33,762 bases of DNA from Alphaproteobacteria bacterium (GTDB lineage Bacteria; Pseudomonadota; Alphaproteobacteria; UBA9219). Each line of letters opens with the position of its first letter. Within the stretch, counting starts at the first letter, position 1. The stretch spans positions 1 to 33,762 of the forward strand of contig JAQVZU010000013.1 in assembly GCA_028708035.1 (NCBI GenBank). Direction: 5' to 3'. Under the pieces are notes generated by a model. That model was not told the DNA's origin. It saw nothing but the letters and a program-made list of their open reading frames with translations, and searched no databases. Position numbers and translations under genes: made by a program. This document shows, piece by piece, positions 6,813 to 15,575 of the stretch.

Positions 6813-7081
6813 TGAGCGAAAACCAACACATCGAAGGGTTCGACATCCCCGTCCATCGCGCGCTGACCGAGCCAATCCTTCTCGGCGGCGCGCCGCGTTC
6901 CGTCGCGATCCTTAACGGCACATTGGCGGCAGCGATTGGCCTCGGCCTGCAACAATGGATCGCAGGTCTTGGACTCTTTGTCCTCGGCCATACGCTTGCC
7001 GCCTTCGCCGCCAAACGCGATCCGGACTTTTTACCCGTTCTTGTGCGCCATCTACGTCAGAAAGGACGGTTGAGATGCTGA
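6812..7081 (+). CDS. trbD: TrbD, VirB3-type inner-membrane protein
   Basis: An 89-residue protein with the VirB3/TrbD pattern: a short polar N-terminus ending in VHRALTEPILLGGAPR, two closely spaced hydrophobic segments (about residues 31-60), and a basic tail. VirB3 proteins work with the VirB4 ATPase, and here trbE follows with a 7-base overlap. Start and trbC stop share one base (TGATG at 6810-6814). Confidence 0.9.
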   Translation: MSENQHIEGFDIPVHRALTEPILLGGAPRSVAILNGTLAAAIGLGLQQWIAGLGLFVLGHTLAAFAAKRDPDFLPVLVRHLRQKGRLRC

Positions 7082-9516
7082 ACTTGGCCGAATATCGTTC
7101 AAAATCAGACAAGCTTGCCGATTATCTGCCGTGGGCCGCTCTCATAGCGCCCGGCATCGTTCTGAACAAGAACGGCGGTTTTCAAAGGACTTTTCGTTTT
7201 CGTGGCCCAGACCTTGAAAGCGCCTCGGAATCCGAGCTTGTCGGCCTCTGCGCTCGCGCCAACAACGCATTGAGACGCCTAAGTTCCGGCTGGGCATTAT
7301 TTTTCGATGCGCAGCGTATCGAGGCTCAACATTATCCCTCATCAAAATTTCCGGATGCCGCTTCATGGCTGATTGACGAGGAGCGCCGGACGTTTTTCGA
7401 AGAGGGCAAGCAAGGGCAGCATTTTGAAAGCCGGTACTATCTGACACTCTTTTATATGCCGCCGCCCGATGCTCAGGCGTGCACCGAAAATGCACTTCTG
7501 GATTCAGGCCGGAAGGAGGAAGAAAGGGACTGGAAGCGGGAGCTAAACCGCTTCTGGGAGGAAACCGAAAGGGTTTTGGACCTTCTGTCCGGCTTTCTGC
7601 CCGAAGTCCGCGCGCTTGACGATCAAGAAACGCTGACATTCCTGCACGGAACGGTTTCGACGAAGCATCATCCTGTCGCCGTGCCGGAAACTCCAATGTA
7701 TCTCGACGGCGTTCTGGTCGATACGCCATTCACGGGCGGGCTTGAGCCGATGCTTGGCGACGCCCATTTGCGAACAATTACTGTTTTTGGTTTTCCGAAC
7801 TCAACGCAGCCAGGAATCCTCGACGCCTTGAACCATCAGGACTTCGCCTATCGTTGGGGGACGCGGTTCATTCCTCTCGACAAGACCAATGCAACAAAAA
7901 CGCTGACCCGCATTCGGCGGCAATGGTTTGCCAAGCGCAAGTCCATCACAGCCATTTTGCGGGAAGTCCTAACAAATGAGACATCTTCGCTTGTTGACAA
8001 CGACGCCGACAACAAGGCGCTCGATGCCGATGCCGCTCTTCAGGCTCTTGGCGGCGACCATGTCGGCTTCGGTTATCTCACAACAACGATCACAGTATGG
8101 GATGAGGAAAGGCATCGGGCCGAAGACAAAGCGCGTGCGGTCGAACGCATTATCAATAATCTCGGCTTTACCTGCATCCGCGAAAACGTGAACGCCGTCG
8201 AAGCTTGGCTCGGTAGCCTTCCGGGGCATGTTTATGCCAATATCCGCCAGCCATTGGTGCATACGTTGAACCTTGCGCACCTCATGCCTCTTTCGGCTGT
8301 CTGGGCAGGGCCTTCGCATAACAATCATCTCGACGGGCCGCCGCTTTTTTATGCCGAAACCTCCGGCTCCACGCCATTCCGCTTCTCGACACATGTCGGC
8401 GACGTGGGTCACATGCTCATTGTCGGCCCGACTGGCGCAGGTAAATCGGTCCTGTTGTCCCTTATGGCCACGCAGTTCCGGCGTTATCCCGGCTCGCAAG
8501 TCTATATCTTCGACAAGGGCAATTCAGCGCGGGCCGCCGTACTCGCAATGGGCGGCGTCCATCATACGCTTGGCGCAGAAGGCTCGCTCGCCTTTCAGCC
8601 GCTTCGCGCCATTGACGACCCAGCCAAAAGAAGTTGGGAAGCGGAATGGATCGGAGCACTTCTCGCCCACGAGAAAATGGTTGTGACGCCGGAAGTAAAG
8701 GAAGCCATTTGGTCTGCCCTTAACAATCTGGCAAGCGCGCCAGAGGCAGAACGCACGCTCACCGGCCTTTCCATTCTCGCCCAATCAAACGCCATGAAAG
8801 CCGCGCTCCAGCCCTATACGTTGGACGGTCCTTTTGGCCGTTTGCTCGACGCCGCCGAAGACAAGCTCGCTCTCTCAGATGTCCAATGCTTCGAGATGGA
8901 AGAACTGATGCACGAGGCCGGAGCCGTTTTGCCTGTGCTCACCTATTTATTCCATCGTCTCGAAGAACGCTTCGACGGGCGGCCCACATTGCTCATTCTG
9001 GACGAGGCTTGGGTCTATCTCGATAACCCGCTCTTCGCCGCCCGCATTCGGGAATGGCTTAAGGTCCTCAGAAAACGCAATGTCAGCGTTGTCTTTGCGA
9101 CGCAATCCTTGGCTGACATAGCGGACTCGTCCATAGCCCCCGCGCTCATCGAATCCTGCCCGCAGCGCATCTTCCTGCCGAACGACCGGGCTGTCGAGCC
9201 GCAGGCGCGTGTTGCCTACGAACGCTTTGGTCTCAACGAGCGGCAGATCGAGCTTATCGCGCGCGCCACGCCCAAGCAGCATTACTACCTTCAATCACGT
9301 CGCGGCAACCGGCTGTTCGAGCTTGGCCTTGGCCCCATTGCGCTTGCCCTATGCGGCGCATCCGATCCCGGTTCGCAAAAGCTCATCGAGGACATTTTGG
9401 CAAATCACGGCTCACAGAACTTCGCCGCCGAATTCTTGAAGACGCGAGGCCTTGATTGGGCAGCCGCGCTTGTCCGTGAATTTACCCCAGAAACACAGGA
9501 GCCAAAACATGAATAA
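7075..9516 (+). CDS. trbE: TrbE, VirB4-type conjugative transfer ATPase
   Basis: An 813-residue ATPase, the large energiser of the secretion channel. The N-terminal VirB4/CagE domain is followed by the ATPase domain, with Walker A VGPTGAGKS at about 450-458 and Walker B LLILDEAW at about 639-646, then VVFATQSLADI, a conserved VirB4 motif. The ATG at 7075 was chosen because the protein then begins as TrbE proteins do (MLNLAEYRSK) and overlaps trbD by only 7 bases; a longer in-frame version from 6955 would read through most of trbD. The gene is intact, with no frameshift. Confidence 0.95.
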   Translation: MLNLAEYRSKSDKLADYLPWAALIAPGIVLNKNGGFQRTFRFRGPDLESASESELVGLCARANNALRRLSSGWALFFDAQRIEAQHYPSSKFPDAASWLIDEERRTFFEEGKQGQHFESRYYLTLFYMPPPDAQACTENALLDSGRKEEERDWKRELNRFWEETERVLDLLSGFLPEVRALDDQETLTFLHGTVSTKHHPVAVPETPMYLDGVLVDTPFTGGLEPMLGDAHLRTITVFGFPNSTQPGILDALNHQDFAYRWGTRFIPLDKTNATKTLTRIRRQWFAKRKSITAILREVLTNETSSLVDNDADNKALDADAALQALGGDHVGFGYLTTTITVWDEERHRAEDKARAVERIINNLGFTCIRENVNAVEAWLGSLPGHVYANIRQPLVHTLNLAHLMPLSAVWAGPSHNNHLDGPPLFYAETSGSTPFRFSTHVGDVGHMLIVGPTGAGKSVLLSLMATQFRRYPGSQVYIFDKGNSARAAVLAMGGVHHTLGAEGSLAFQPLRAIDDPAKRSWEAEWIGALLAHEKMVVTPEVKEAIWSALNNLASAPEAERTLTGLSILAQSNAMKAALQPYTLDGPFGRLLDAAEDKLALSDVQCFEMEELMHEAGAVLPVLTYLFHRLEERFDGRPTLLILDEAWVYLDNPLFAARIREWLKVLRKRNVSVVFATQSLADIADSSIAPALIESCPQRIFLPNDRAVEPQARVAYERFGLNERQIELIARATPKQHYYLQSRRGNRLFELGLGPIALALCGASDPGSQKLIEDILANHGSQNFAAEFLKTRGLDWAAALVREFTPETQEPKHE

Positions 9517-10219
9517 AAGGAAATTGTGTCGTTGTGCTTTTCTCGGTGCCTTGCTTCTCGCGGCCCCCGCGCATGCATGGATCGTCTTCGATCCCTCAAA
9601 CTATAGCCAAAACGTTCTGACGGCGGCCCGGACGTTAGAGCAAATCAACAACCAAATCCGCCAGCTTCAGAATGAAGCCGTCATGCTTCAAAACATGGCG
9701 AAGAATCTCTCAACGCTGAACTATTCGTCACTTAACCAGATGACGGGTGCGCTTACGAATATCGGCAGCTTGATGACCCAAGCGGATGGGTTGAGCTTCA
9801 ATCTGACTCAACTGGAAAGCCAATGGGAGCAGCAATATCCGGACTCTTATGACGCAACAGTTAGCACAAATGACATAGCGGTTGCCGCACAAAGGCGTTG
9901 GCAGAATGCGATGAATGCTTTTCGGCAAACCATGCAAGTGCAGTCGCAGATCGTCCAAAATGTCCAAGCTGACCAGCCGATCCTAAGCGACCTCGTCAAC
10001 CAGAGCCAAAACGCCGAAGGCGCGTTGCAGGCTCAGCAAGCATCCAATCAGCTCATCGCCTTATCCACCAAGCAACAGATGCAAATCCAAGAGATGCTGG
10101 CCTCTCAATACCGCGCCCAGTCCGAGGATGCGGCGCGCAAAGCGCAGGCAGAAGAAGCGGCGAGAGAGACAACGCAGCAGTTTCTCGGTTCTGAAACTGC
10201 CTATTCAGGCAGTTGGTAA
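9509..10219 (+). CDS. trbJ: TrbJ, VirB5-type pilus-associated protein
   Basis: A 236-residue exported protein. The signal peptide ends at AHA before WIVFDPSNYSQN, a sequence typical of TrbJ. The mature part is helical and Gln/Asn-rich (QINNQIRQLQNEAVMLQNM, about 49-67), as expected for the VirB5 coiled-coil protein at the pilus tip. It overlaps trbE by 8 bases (ATGAATAA). No trbK-like entry-exclusion lipoprotein gene lies between it and trbL: the gap is only 15 bases. Confidence 0.92.
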   Translation: MNKRKLCRCAFLGALLLAAPAHAWIVFDPSNYSQNVLTAARTLEQINNQIRQLQNEAVMLQNMAKNLSTLNYSSLNQMTGALTNIGSLMTQADGLSFNLTQLESQWEQQYPDSYDATVSTNDIAVAAQRRWQNAMNAFRQTMQVQSQIVQNVQADQPILSDLVNQSQNAEGALQAQQASNQLIALSTKQQMQIQEMLASQYRAQSEDAARKAQAEEAARETTQQFLGSETAYSGSW

Positions 10220-10234
10220 TAGGGAGGCGATGAC

Positions 10235-11581
10235 ATGAGCGACCTCAGCATTATTGACACCTTCATGACGACTTTTAGCCAATACATCGACAGCGGCTTC
10301 GGGCTTCTGTCAGGCGATGTCGCGTATCTTTCCAAGGTATTGATCGGCATCGATATCACCCTCGCGGGCCTCTTTTGGGCGTTTGGCGGCGAGGAGGTAC
10401 TCGTCCGTCTTATCCGCAAGGTGCTCTATGTCGGCGCATTTGCCTATATTTTGAACAACTTCAAGCATCTCTCCGATGTCGTTTATCAGTCTTTTGCCGG
10501 GCTTGGGATCAAGGCCTCCGGCACCAGTCTCAGCGCCGCCGATCTTCTGCGCCCCGGCGTTATCGCCGCCACAGGCTATCAATCCGCCCATCCGCTTCTC
10601 GAACAAGTCAGCAACCTCGTCGGTTTCCCGGAGATCTTCAGCAACGCGCTGACGGTTTTTGTCCTCCTCATCGCGTGGCTCCTCGTCGTTTTTGCCTTCT
10701 TCATTCTGTCCATTCAGCTTTTCATCTCGGTACTGGAGTTCAAGCTCACGACGCTCGCAGGCTTCGTCCTTGTGCCATTTGCCCTCTGGAATAAGACCGC
10801 ATTCCTCGCCGAGAAGGTTTTGGGCAACGTCGTTTCTTCCGGCATAAAAATGATGGTGTTGGCCGTCATCGTCGGCATCGGTTCGACATTATTCTCGACC
10901 TTTACAAGCGGCTCGCAGGGAGCTGATACAACGCTTGCTGCCGCCATGTCGCAAGTTCTTGGCGCGTTGTCTCTTCTCGGCCTTGGCATCTTCGGCCCCG
11001 GTATCGCAGCAGGCCTTATCTCCGGCGCGCCGCAATTAGGAGCAGGGACCGCTATCGGAACGGCAGGCGCTGCAATCGGTTCCGTCGCCTTGGCCGGAGC
11101 CGCTGGCACAGGCGCTATAGGCGCAGCGCGTACCGCCGGAAATGGATCTCTTGCCGCGATCCGCGCCGCAACGGCTTTAAAGTCCGCCGCATCCACAGCT
11201 TATCAGCTTGGACAGGCGACCTCTGGAGAAACAGGTGCTGCCCGTGTTGCCGCAGGCATGGGCGGTATAGCCCGTGCCGCCACAGGCACCGTCAAACAAA
11301 CGGTGCGGGGGTTGAAAGACCGGGCCTCTTCGTCTCTTTCAGAAAGTGCGACAGCGGGCCGGAATGCGGCTTGGACCGCTACGGGGGGAACGCCGACCGC
11401 TTCCATGTCTCAATCAGCGGCTTCAGCTTTTCAGGCATCGAAGTCCGCTCCCAACTGGGCCAAACGCCTCCGGACCGAACAGACCGCGCGTGTAAGCGCC
11501 CATGCCGTCAGCCAAGCCATCAAGGACGGCGACCGTCCAGGGGCCGGAGCCCATCCATCTCTTTCTAACAGGGGAGAATAA
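10235..11581 (+). CDS. trbL: TrbL, VirB6-type polytopic channel protein
   Basis: A 448-residue inner-membrane protein. Residues 1-270 hold several hydrophobic segments (around 36-50, 60-72, 142-165, 169-190, 205-225 and 235-260), the TrbL/VirB6 core. From about 270 to the end the sequence is low in complexity, rich in Ala, Gly, Ser and Thr, and mostly soluble, as in many TrbL proteins. The ribosome site AGGGAGG is eight to ten bases before the ATG. Confidence 0.92.
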   Translation: MSDLSIIDTFMTTFSQYIDSGFGLLSGDVAYLSKVLIGIDITLAGLFWAFGGEEVLVRLIRKVLYVGAFAYILNNFKHLSDVVYQSFAGLGIKASGTSLSAADLLRPGVIAATGYQSAHPLLEQVSNLVGFPEIFSNALTVFVLLIAWLLVVFAFFILSIQLFISVLEFKLTTLAGFVLVPFALWNKTAFLAEKVLGNVVSSGIKMMVLAVIVGIGSTLFSTFTSGSQGADTTLAAAMSQVLGALSLLGLGIFGPGIAAGLISGAPQLGAGTAIGTAGAAIGSVALAGAAGTGAIGAARTAGNGSLAAIRAATALKSAASTAYQLGQATSGETGAARVAAGMGGIARAATGTVKQTVRGLKDRASSSLSESATAGRNAAWTATGGTPTASMSQSAASAFQASKSAPNWAKRLRTEQTARVSAHAVSQAIKDGDRPGAGAHPSLSNRGE

Positions 11582-11584
11582 TCC

Positions 11585-12304
11585 ATGCTTTTTCGCAGAC
11601 CAACCCAACGCTACGGCCAAACGCCCGAACCCGTTACGCCATATCAAAAAGCCGAGCAGCTCTGGGACGAGCGCATCGGTTCCGCACGGGTCCAAGCCAA
11701 GAACTGGAGGCTCATGGCCTTCGGATGTTTTTCTCTGGCCGCAGGGCTATCGGGAACGCTTGTCTGGCAATCCCTGCAAAGCCGCGTCGTGCCTTACGTG
11801 GTCGAGGTGGATAAATTCGGCGAAGCGCATGCAGTCGCGCCTGCCGTTCAGGATTACCAGCCGACAGATGCGCAAATCGCTTGGCATCTGGCTCGGTTCA
11901 TTACGAACGTGAGATCAATCTCAACTGATCCGGTTCTCGTGCGGCAGGATTGGCTTTTGGCTTATGACTTTGCCACAGATAAAGCTGCGCTGTTCCTTAA
12001 CGACTATGCCAAGAAAAACGATCCTTTCGCCCAGATCGGGACGCGTAGCGTCTCAGTTCAGGTGACAAGCGTCGTCCGTGCCTCGGAAACGTCCTTCCAG
12101 GTCAAATGGATCGAACAGACCTTTGATCGCGGCAGCTTGGCCCAAACAGAGCATTGGACCGCGATCCTCACCGTCATCATCCAGCCGTCCCGCACGGCGG
12201 AACAACTCCGCAAAAACCCGCTCGGCCTTTTCGTCAAAGCTATCGACTGGTCGCGCGAACTCGATGCCATCGCCCCTCAACAAACAAAGGAATCCAACCA
12301 ATGA
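11585..12304 (+). CDS. trbF: TrbF, VirB8-type assembly factor
   Basis: A 239-residue bitopic inner-membrane protein: an N-terminal cytoplasmic part, one membrane helix at about 40-60 (MAFGCFSLAAGLSGTLVW), and a periplasmic VirB8-like domain starting with VVPYVVEVDKFGEA. This domain connects the inner-membrane ATPases to the VirB9/VirB10 core. It starts 3 bases after trbL and overlaps trbG by 4 bases (ATGA). Confidence 0.93.
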   Translation: MLFRRPTQRYGQTPEPVTPYQKAEQLWDERIGSARVQAKNWRLMAFGCFSLAAGLSGTLVWQSLQSRVVPYVVEVDKFGEAHAVAPAVQDYQPTDAQIAWHLARFITNVRSISTDPVLVRQDWLLAYDFATDKAALFLNDYAKKNDPFAQIGTRSVSVQVTSVVRASETSFQVKWIEQTFDRGSLAQTEHWTAILTVIIQPSRTAEQLRKNPLGLFVKAIDWSRELDAIAPQQTKESNQ

Positions 12305-13251
12305 AAAAGAATTTGCTTTTGATCTCTCTTTCTACACTCACACTTGCCGCCTGCGCCAATAAACAACAGGGTTTTGACTTTATGCCTGCCAGCATAGAGC
12401 CGGAACCCCCAAAACCTGTCCAAATCGTCGATATCCCAACGCCCTTGCCATTGCCGGGCCAACTTCAACCCATACCAAGCAAAGAAAAGCCGGATTTAAG
12501 CCCGCCAACCGTCCGCGTGGATCAAGCCAACAAAGCCGCCACCAAGGAGCCGACAAAGTACGGCTACATCAATGCCATTCAAGTCTATCCGTTCACCGAA
12601 GGCGCTCTCTATCAGCTTTACGGCGCGCCGGAGCGGGTGACGGATATCACGTTGCAGCCCGGAGAAAAGCTTACGTCTGTCTCGGCAGGCGATACCGTGC
12701 GCTGGATCGTCGGTGACACGACAAGCGGCTCGGGCGACAGCCAGCAGACCCATGTTCTGGTCAAGCCGTTTGCAGCGGGCCTCAAAACCAATCTTGTCAT
12801 CACCACCGACCGGCGCTCCTATCACTTACAGATGGAAAGCACGGCCAAGACCTCAATGGCGGCCATCTCATGGACGTATCCGCAAGACCAACTGATGGTT
12901 CTGCGCCGCCAAAACAATGACGCTGAAGCCGCACAGCCCATTGCTTCAAACCTCTCGCTCGATAACCTGCACTTTCATTATGAAGTCTCCGGCGACAGTC
13001 CCACATGGAGACCGTTGCGCGCCTTCGACGACGGACAGAAGATCTACATCGAGCTTCCGCACAACATAGGGCAGGGCGAAGCGCCGCCGCTTTTCCTTGT
13101 AGGGGCAGGTGGCAACAACGAACTCGTCAACTACCGTACGCGCGGCAATTACTACATCGTTGACCGGCTTTTCTCCGAAGCCGAACTAAGGCTCGGCGCG
13201 GACCCGCAGCAAATCGTGCGCATCACCCGCACCGATGCGGAGGCCCTCTAA
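12301..13251 (+). CDS. trbG: TrbG, VirB9-type outer-membrane core protein with a lipobox
   Basis: A 316-residue periplasmic/outer-membrane core component. Proline-rich residues 30-60 lead into a VirB9/CagX domain (KYGYINAIQVYPFTEGALYQLY and onward), and the C-terminal part contains GGNNELVNYRTRGNYYIVDRLF, the conserved end region. The N-terminus MKKN plus a hydrophobic stretch ends in LAAC (C18), a good signal peptidase II site, so this TrbG may itself be a lipoprotein. No separate trbH-like lipoprotein gene is present in the operon. Stop and the trbI start share one base (TAATG). Confidence 0.93.
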   Translation: MKKNLLLISLSTLTLAACANKQQGFDFMPASIEPEPPKPVQIVDIPTPLPLPGQLQPIPSKEKPDLSPPTVRVDQANKAATKEPTKYGYINAIQVYPFTEGALYQLYGAPERVTDITLQPGEKLTSVSAGDTVRWIVGDTTSGSGDSQQTHVLVKPFAAGLKTNLVITTDRRSYHLQMESTAKTSMAAISWTYPQDQLMVLRRQNNDAEAAQPIASNLSLDNLHFHYEVSGDSPTWRPLRAFDDGQKIYIELPHNIGQGEAPPLFLVGAGGNNELVNYRTRGNYYIVDRLFSEAELRLGADPQQIVRITRTDAEAL

Positions 13252-14420
13252 TGATCGAGAAGTTAGACCCCAGCAAGCTTGAATTACGGGCCGCGCCGCC
13301 GCATCGCGTGGTGCGTTTCCGCAAAAGCCTTCTCATCGGCGCTGCCGCTGTTGGCATTGCCAGCGTGTTCGCTGTGACGGCGCTGGCCCTCAAAAAGCCA
13401 AACCTAAAATTGTCCTCGGAAGAGCAAGAACTCTATAACAATGACAAGAAGCCGACACCCGAAAGCCTCGCATCGCTTCCGGGAGATTATTCTCAAGTAA
13501 AGCCGAAATCTATCGAACTTGGCCCGCCATTGCCCGGCGATCTTGGCCGCCCGATCCTCGCTCAAGAACGCGCCAAAGGCGTTGCGTCCGGCGAGGCCGA
13601 TCAAGATCAACAACTTACCCAGCAGTCACTTCAGGCCAAACAGGCGGGCGTGTTCTTCCGTGTCGAGAACAAACCCCGGCAAAGCGTTTCGACACCACAG
13701 CCCTCAGAGGCCTCAGCAACAATGGAGCCGGACGGCAAGCGTTTGGCGCTTGATCCAGACCACGACCAGAACAACCAGCAACGCAAGCTCGATTTTATGC
13801 GCCAGCGCAATACGGACAGCATCTATAATCCGCACGCCTTGCAATCTCCTGCATCGCCTTATCAGGTTATGGCGGGCAGCATTATCGCCGCAAGCCTGAT
13901 AACTGGCATCAACTCCGATCTTCCCGGCCTTGTCGTCGCCCAAGTCACGGAAAATATCTACGACACCGTCACGGGCCGCATTCTCCTTATCCCGCAAGGA
14001 TCGAGATTGATCGGCTCCTACGACAGCGTCGTCGCCTTCGGCCAGTCCCGCGCCTTGCTCGTCTGGCAGCGTATCGTCATGCCCGACGGCACTTCCATCC
14101 AAATCGACAATCTTCCCGCAACCGACACGGCAGGCTATGCAGGCCTCGAAGACGATGTCGATTATCACACGTGGACCCTTCTCAAAGGCATAGCGCTTTC
14201 CACAATGCTCGGCGTCGGAACCCAATTAAGCCTCGGCTCAAACGAAAGCGATCTCGTACGAGCCCTTCGCGAGTCCACGCAGCAAAACGCCGCCCAAGCT
14301 GGACAGCGCATCACCGAAAAGAACCTCAATATCCAACCGACGATCACCATCCGTCCCGGCTGGCCCGTCCGCGTCATCGTCCACAAAGACCTGATCCTCA
14401 AACCCTATAAAGGAGCTTGA
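13251..14420 (+). CDS. trbI: TrbI, VirB10-type channel scaffold
   Basis: A 389-residue protein that spans the envelope: a cytoplasmic N-terminus, one membrane helix at about 28-47, a Pro/Gln/Ser-rich periplasmic linker (50-190), and a C-terminal VirB10 beta-barrel domain beginning near SPYQVMAGSIIAASLITGINSD. Conserved elements LIPQGSRLIGSYDS and RPGWPVRVIVHKDL are present. It is coupled to trbG by a one-base overlap. Confidence 0.95.
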   Translation: MIEKLDPSKLELRAAPPHRVVRFRKSLLIGAAAVGIASVFAVTALALKKPNLKLSSEEQELYNNDKKPTPESLASLPGDYSQVKPKSIELGPPLPGDLGRPILAQERAKGVASGEADQDQQLTQQSLQAKQAGVFFRVENKPRQSVSTPQPSEASATMEPDGKRLALDPDHDQNNQQRKLDFMRQRNTDSIYNPHALQSPASPYQVMAGSIIAASLITGINSDLPGLVVAQVTENIYDTVTGRILLIPQGSRLIGSYDSVVAFGQSRALLVWQRIVMPDGTSIQIDNLPATDTAGYAGLEDDVDYHTWTLLKGIALSTMLGVGTQLSLGSNESDLVRALRESTQQNAAQAGQRITEKNLNIQPTITIRPGWPVRVIVHKDLILKPYKGA

Positions 14421-14423
14421 TCC

Positions 14424-14759
14424 ATGCTGAAACTAGCCAAGCTTCCCGACCGCACGACAACGAAGATGACGTTCTCCGCAAGTGCCAAGTTAAACGAAGC
14501 CCTCCACGAATACGCCGTCCTTTATCGAAACACCTATGGCGAGACGGCATCCGTGCCCGAACTCATCCCGTTCATGCTTGAGAGATTCCTAAAAAGCGAT
14601 CCTGCCTTCACCAAGGCCAGAAGAGACGGCTTGCTGAATCAGGCAACGGGAAAAGAAGCCACCGCCGTGAAGACTTCGCTTCGTACCCGAAATGTCCATG
14701 CAGGCGGCCCCGCCTCATCATCCAATCCCCAAACAACCACGCAAACAAAAGGTGAATGA
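14424..14759 (+). CDS. DUF2274 protein
   Basis: A 111-residue protein with the DUF2274 pattern: LAKLPDRTTTKMTFSASAKL followed by helices with ALHEYAVLYRNTYGE and LIPFMLERFLKSDPAF (about 30-73), then a polar tail. Members of this family almost always follow trbI in alphaproteobacterial Trb clusters. The fold suggests a small ribbon-helix-helix-like DNA-binding protein, but no function is established. It starts 3 bases after trbI. Confidence 0.82.
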   Translation: MLKLAKLPDRTTTKMTFSASAKLNEALHEYAVLYRNTYGETASVPELIPFMLERFLKSDPAFTKARRDGLLNQATGKEATAVKTSLRTRNVHAGGPASSSNPQTTTQTKGE

Positions 14760-14760
14760 T

Positions 14761-15087
14761 ATGCATATAGGCGATTTTATCCTATCGAAAGAAGGCAACT
14801 GGATAGGCACCATTCGAACCCTGTCCCTCAAAGCCAAACTCCGCCTCGTCCCCAACGACGATGGCGGACCCAAAAATGCCCCTGCCTACCGCGTCCTTCG
14901 CGGCAACTTCCGTATCGGCGACGCCTGGGAAGCCCAGACTCCGGGAAACTCCCCCAAGCCCTATCTCCGCCTCCGCCTCGACGATCCCTGCCTTAAAGAG
15001 CCTCTCTCCGCCGCCCTGTTTCCTTCAGACAACGGCGATAAGGCCAAACTCGTTTGGAACAGAAGGAGGGAAAGTAGGCGGTCATAA
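14761..15087 (+). CDS. DUF736 protein
   Basis: A 108-residue protein with the DUF736 pattern: IGDFILSKEGNWIGTIRTL, LVPNDDGGPKNAPAYRV, GDAWEAQTP and PYLRLRLDDPCLKEPLSAALFP. DUF736 proteins are common in plasmids and conjugative elements of Alphaproteobacteria; the function is unknown. The ATG at 14761 is one base after the DUF2274 stop, with AAAGGTGA as ribosome site; an in-frame ATG at 14692 would lie inside that gene. Confidence 0.85.
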   Translation: MHIGDFILSKEGNWIGTIRTLSLKAKLRLVPNDDGGPKNAPAYRVLRGNFRIGDAWEAQTPGNSPKPYLRLRLDDPCLKEPLSAALFPSDNGDKAKLVWNRRRESRRS

Positions 15088-15097
15088 CCCGTTAGCG

Positions 15098-15112
15098 AGG
15101 AAATCATTTCCT
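15098..15112. promoter_or_regulatory. Perfect 15-bp palindrome before the excisionase-like gene
   Basis: AGGAAAT-C-ATTTCCT, two 7-base arms around one base, in the 78-base gap between the DUF736 gene and the AlpA-like gene. The central spacing is too short for an RNA hairpin terminator and there is no U-tract, so a protein-binding site is more likely. The binding protein is unknown. Confidence 0.4.
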
Positions 15113-15165
15113 TAATCCGTGTATGCGGAAGCCCAAACTGAAACGCCCACGCTGGAGTAAGCCCA

Positions 15166-15390
15166 ATGGAAAACCACGATATCTTTCAGAAAACCTTTTT
15201 AAGGACAAAACAGGCTGCGGTGTATTTGAACCTTCCAGCATCGACTTTGGAAAAGCTGCGTTCTCAAGGAGGAAGTCCAAAATACGCAAAACTTGGACGA
15301 ATTATCGTCTACGACGTTAACGACCTGATCGCTTGGGTAGAAGCGAAAAAACGCACATCTACGACAGATACGCCGACAGATTGCTTGTGA
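15166..15390 (+). CDS. AlpA/excisionase-like helix-turn-helix protein
   Basis: A 74-residue protein with the winged MerR-like fold of excisionases: LRTKQAAVYLNLPASTLEKLR (helix-turn-helix, about 12-32), SPKYAKLGRIIVYDVNDLIAWVE (wing and following helix, 37-59), and a short polar tail. Such proteins act as recombination directionality factors or as transcription activators for integrases. It is the last gene before the tRNA-Arg and thus sits where an excisionase of an integrated element is expected. No integrase gene is visible. Confidence 0.82.
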   Translation: MENHDIFQKTFLRTKQAAVYLNLPASTLEKLRSQGGSPKYAKLGRIIVYDVNDLIAWVEAKKRTSTTDTPTDCL

Positions 15391-15483
15391 TCGAACGATG
15401 AAAAAACATCCGTGAGCGCAAGGAAATCAATCTTTGTTCTTCTTTCAGTAAGCGCACATTTCTTGGGAATGTTTGTTCCTAGC

Positions 15484-15503
15484 GTGATTACCCTGTGATT
15501 ACC
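15484..15503. repeat. Tandem GTGATTACC repeats near the element end
   Basis: GTGATTACC occurs at 15484-15492 and again at 15495-15503, a period of 11 bases, about one DNA turn. They lie about 50 bases from the tRNA 3' end. The phasing suggests binding of two protein monomers on one face of the helix, for example integrase arm sites or excisionase sites. This is inferred only. Confidence 0.4.
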
Positions 15504-15550
15504 AGCTATGCTTTGGATTTTTTGGGGTATTGTCTAAGTGCTTGATTTAA

Positions 15551-15575
15551 TGGCGCGCCCGGAGGAATTCGAATC
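15551..15575 (-). other. Probable integration site (3' end of tRNA-Arg)
   Basis: The 3' half of the tRNA gene (T-arm, acceptor strand, CCA) faces the conjugation cluster. Tyrosine integrases of conjugative elements commonly use tRNA 3' ends, leaving the gene intact. The second copy of the core sequence was not found in the window and would lie to the left. Position and orientation support this; the exact core length is unknown. Confidence 0.42.
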
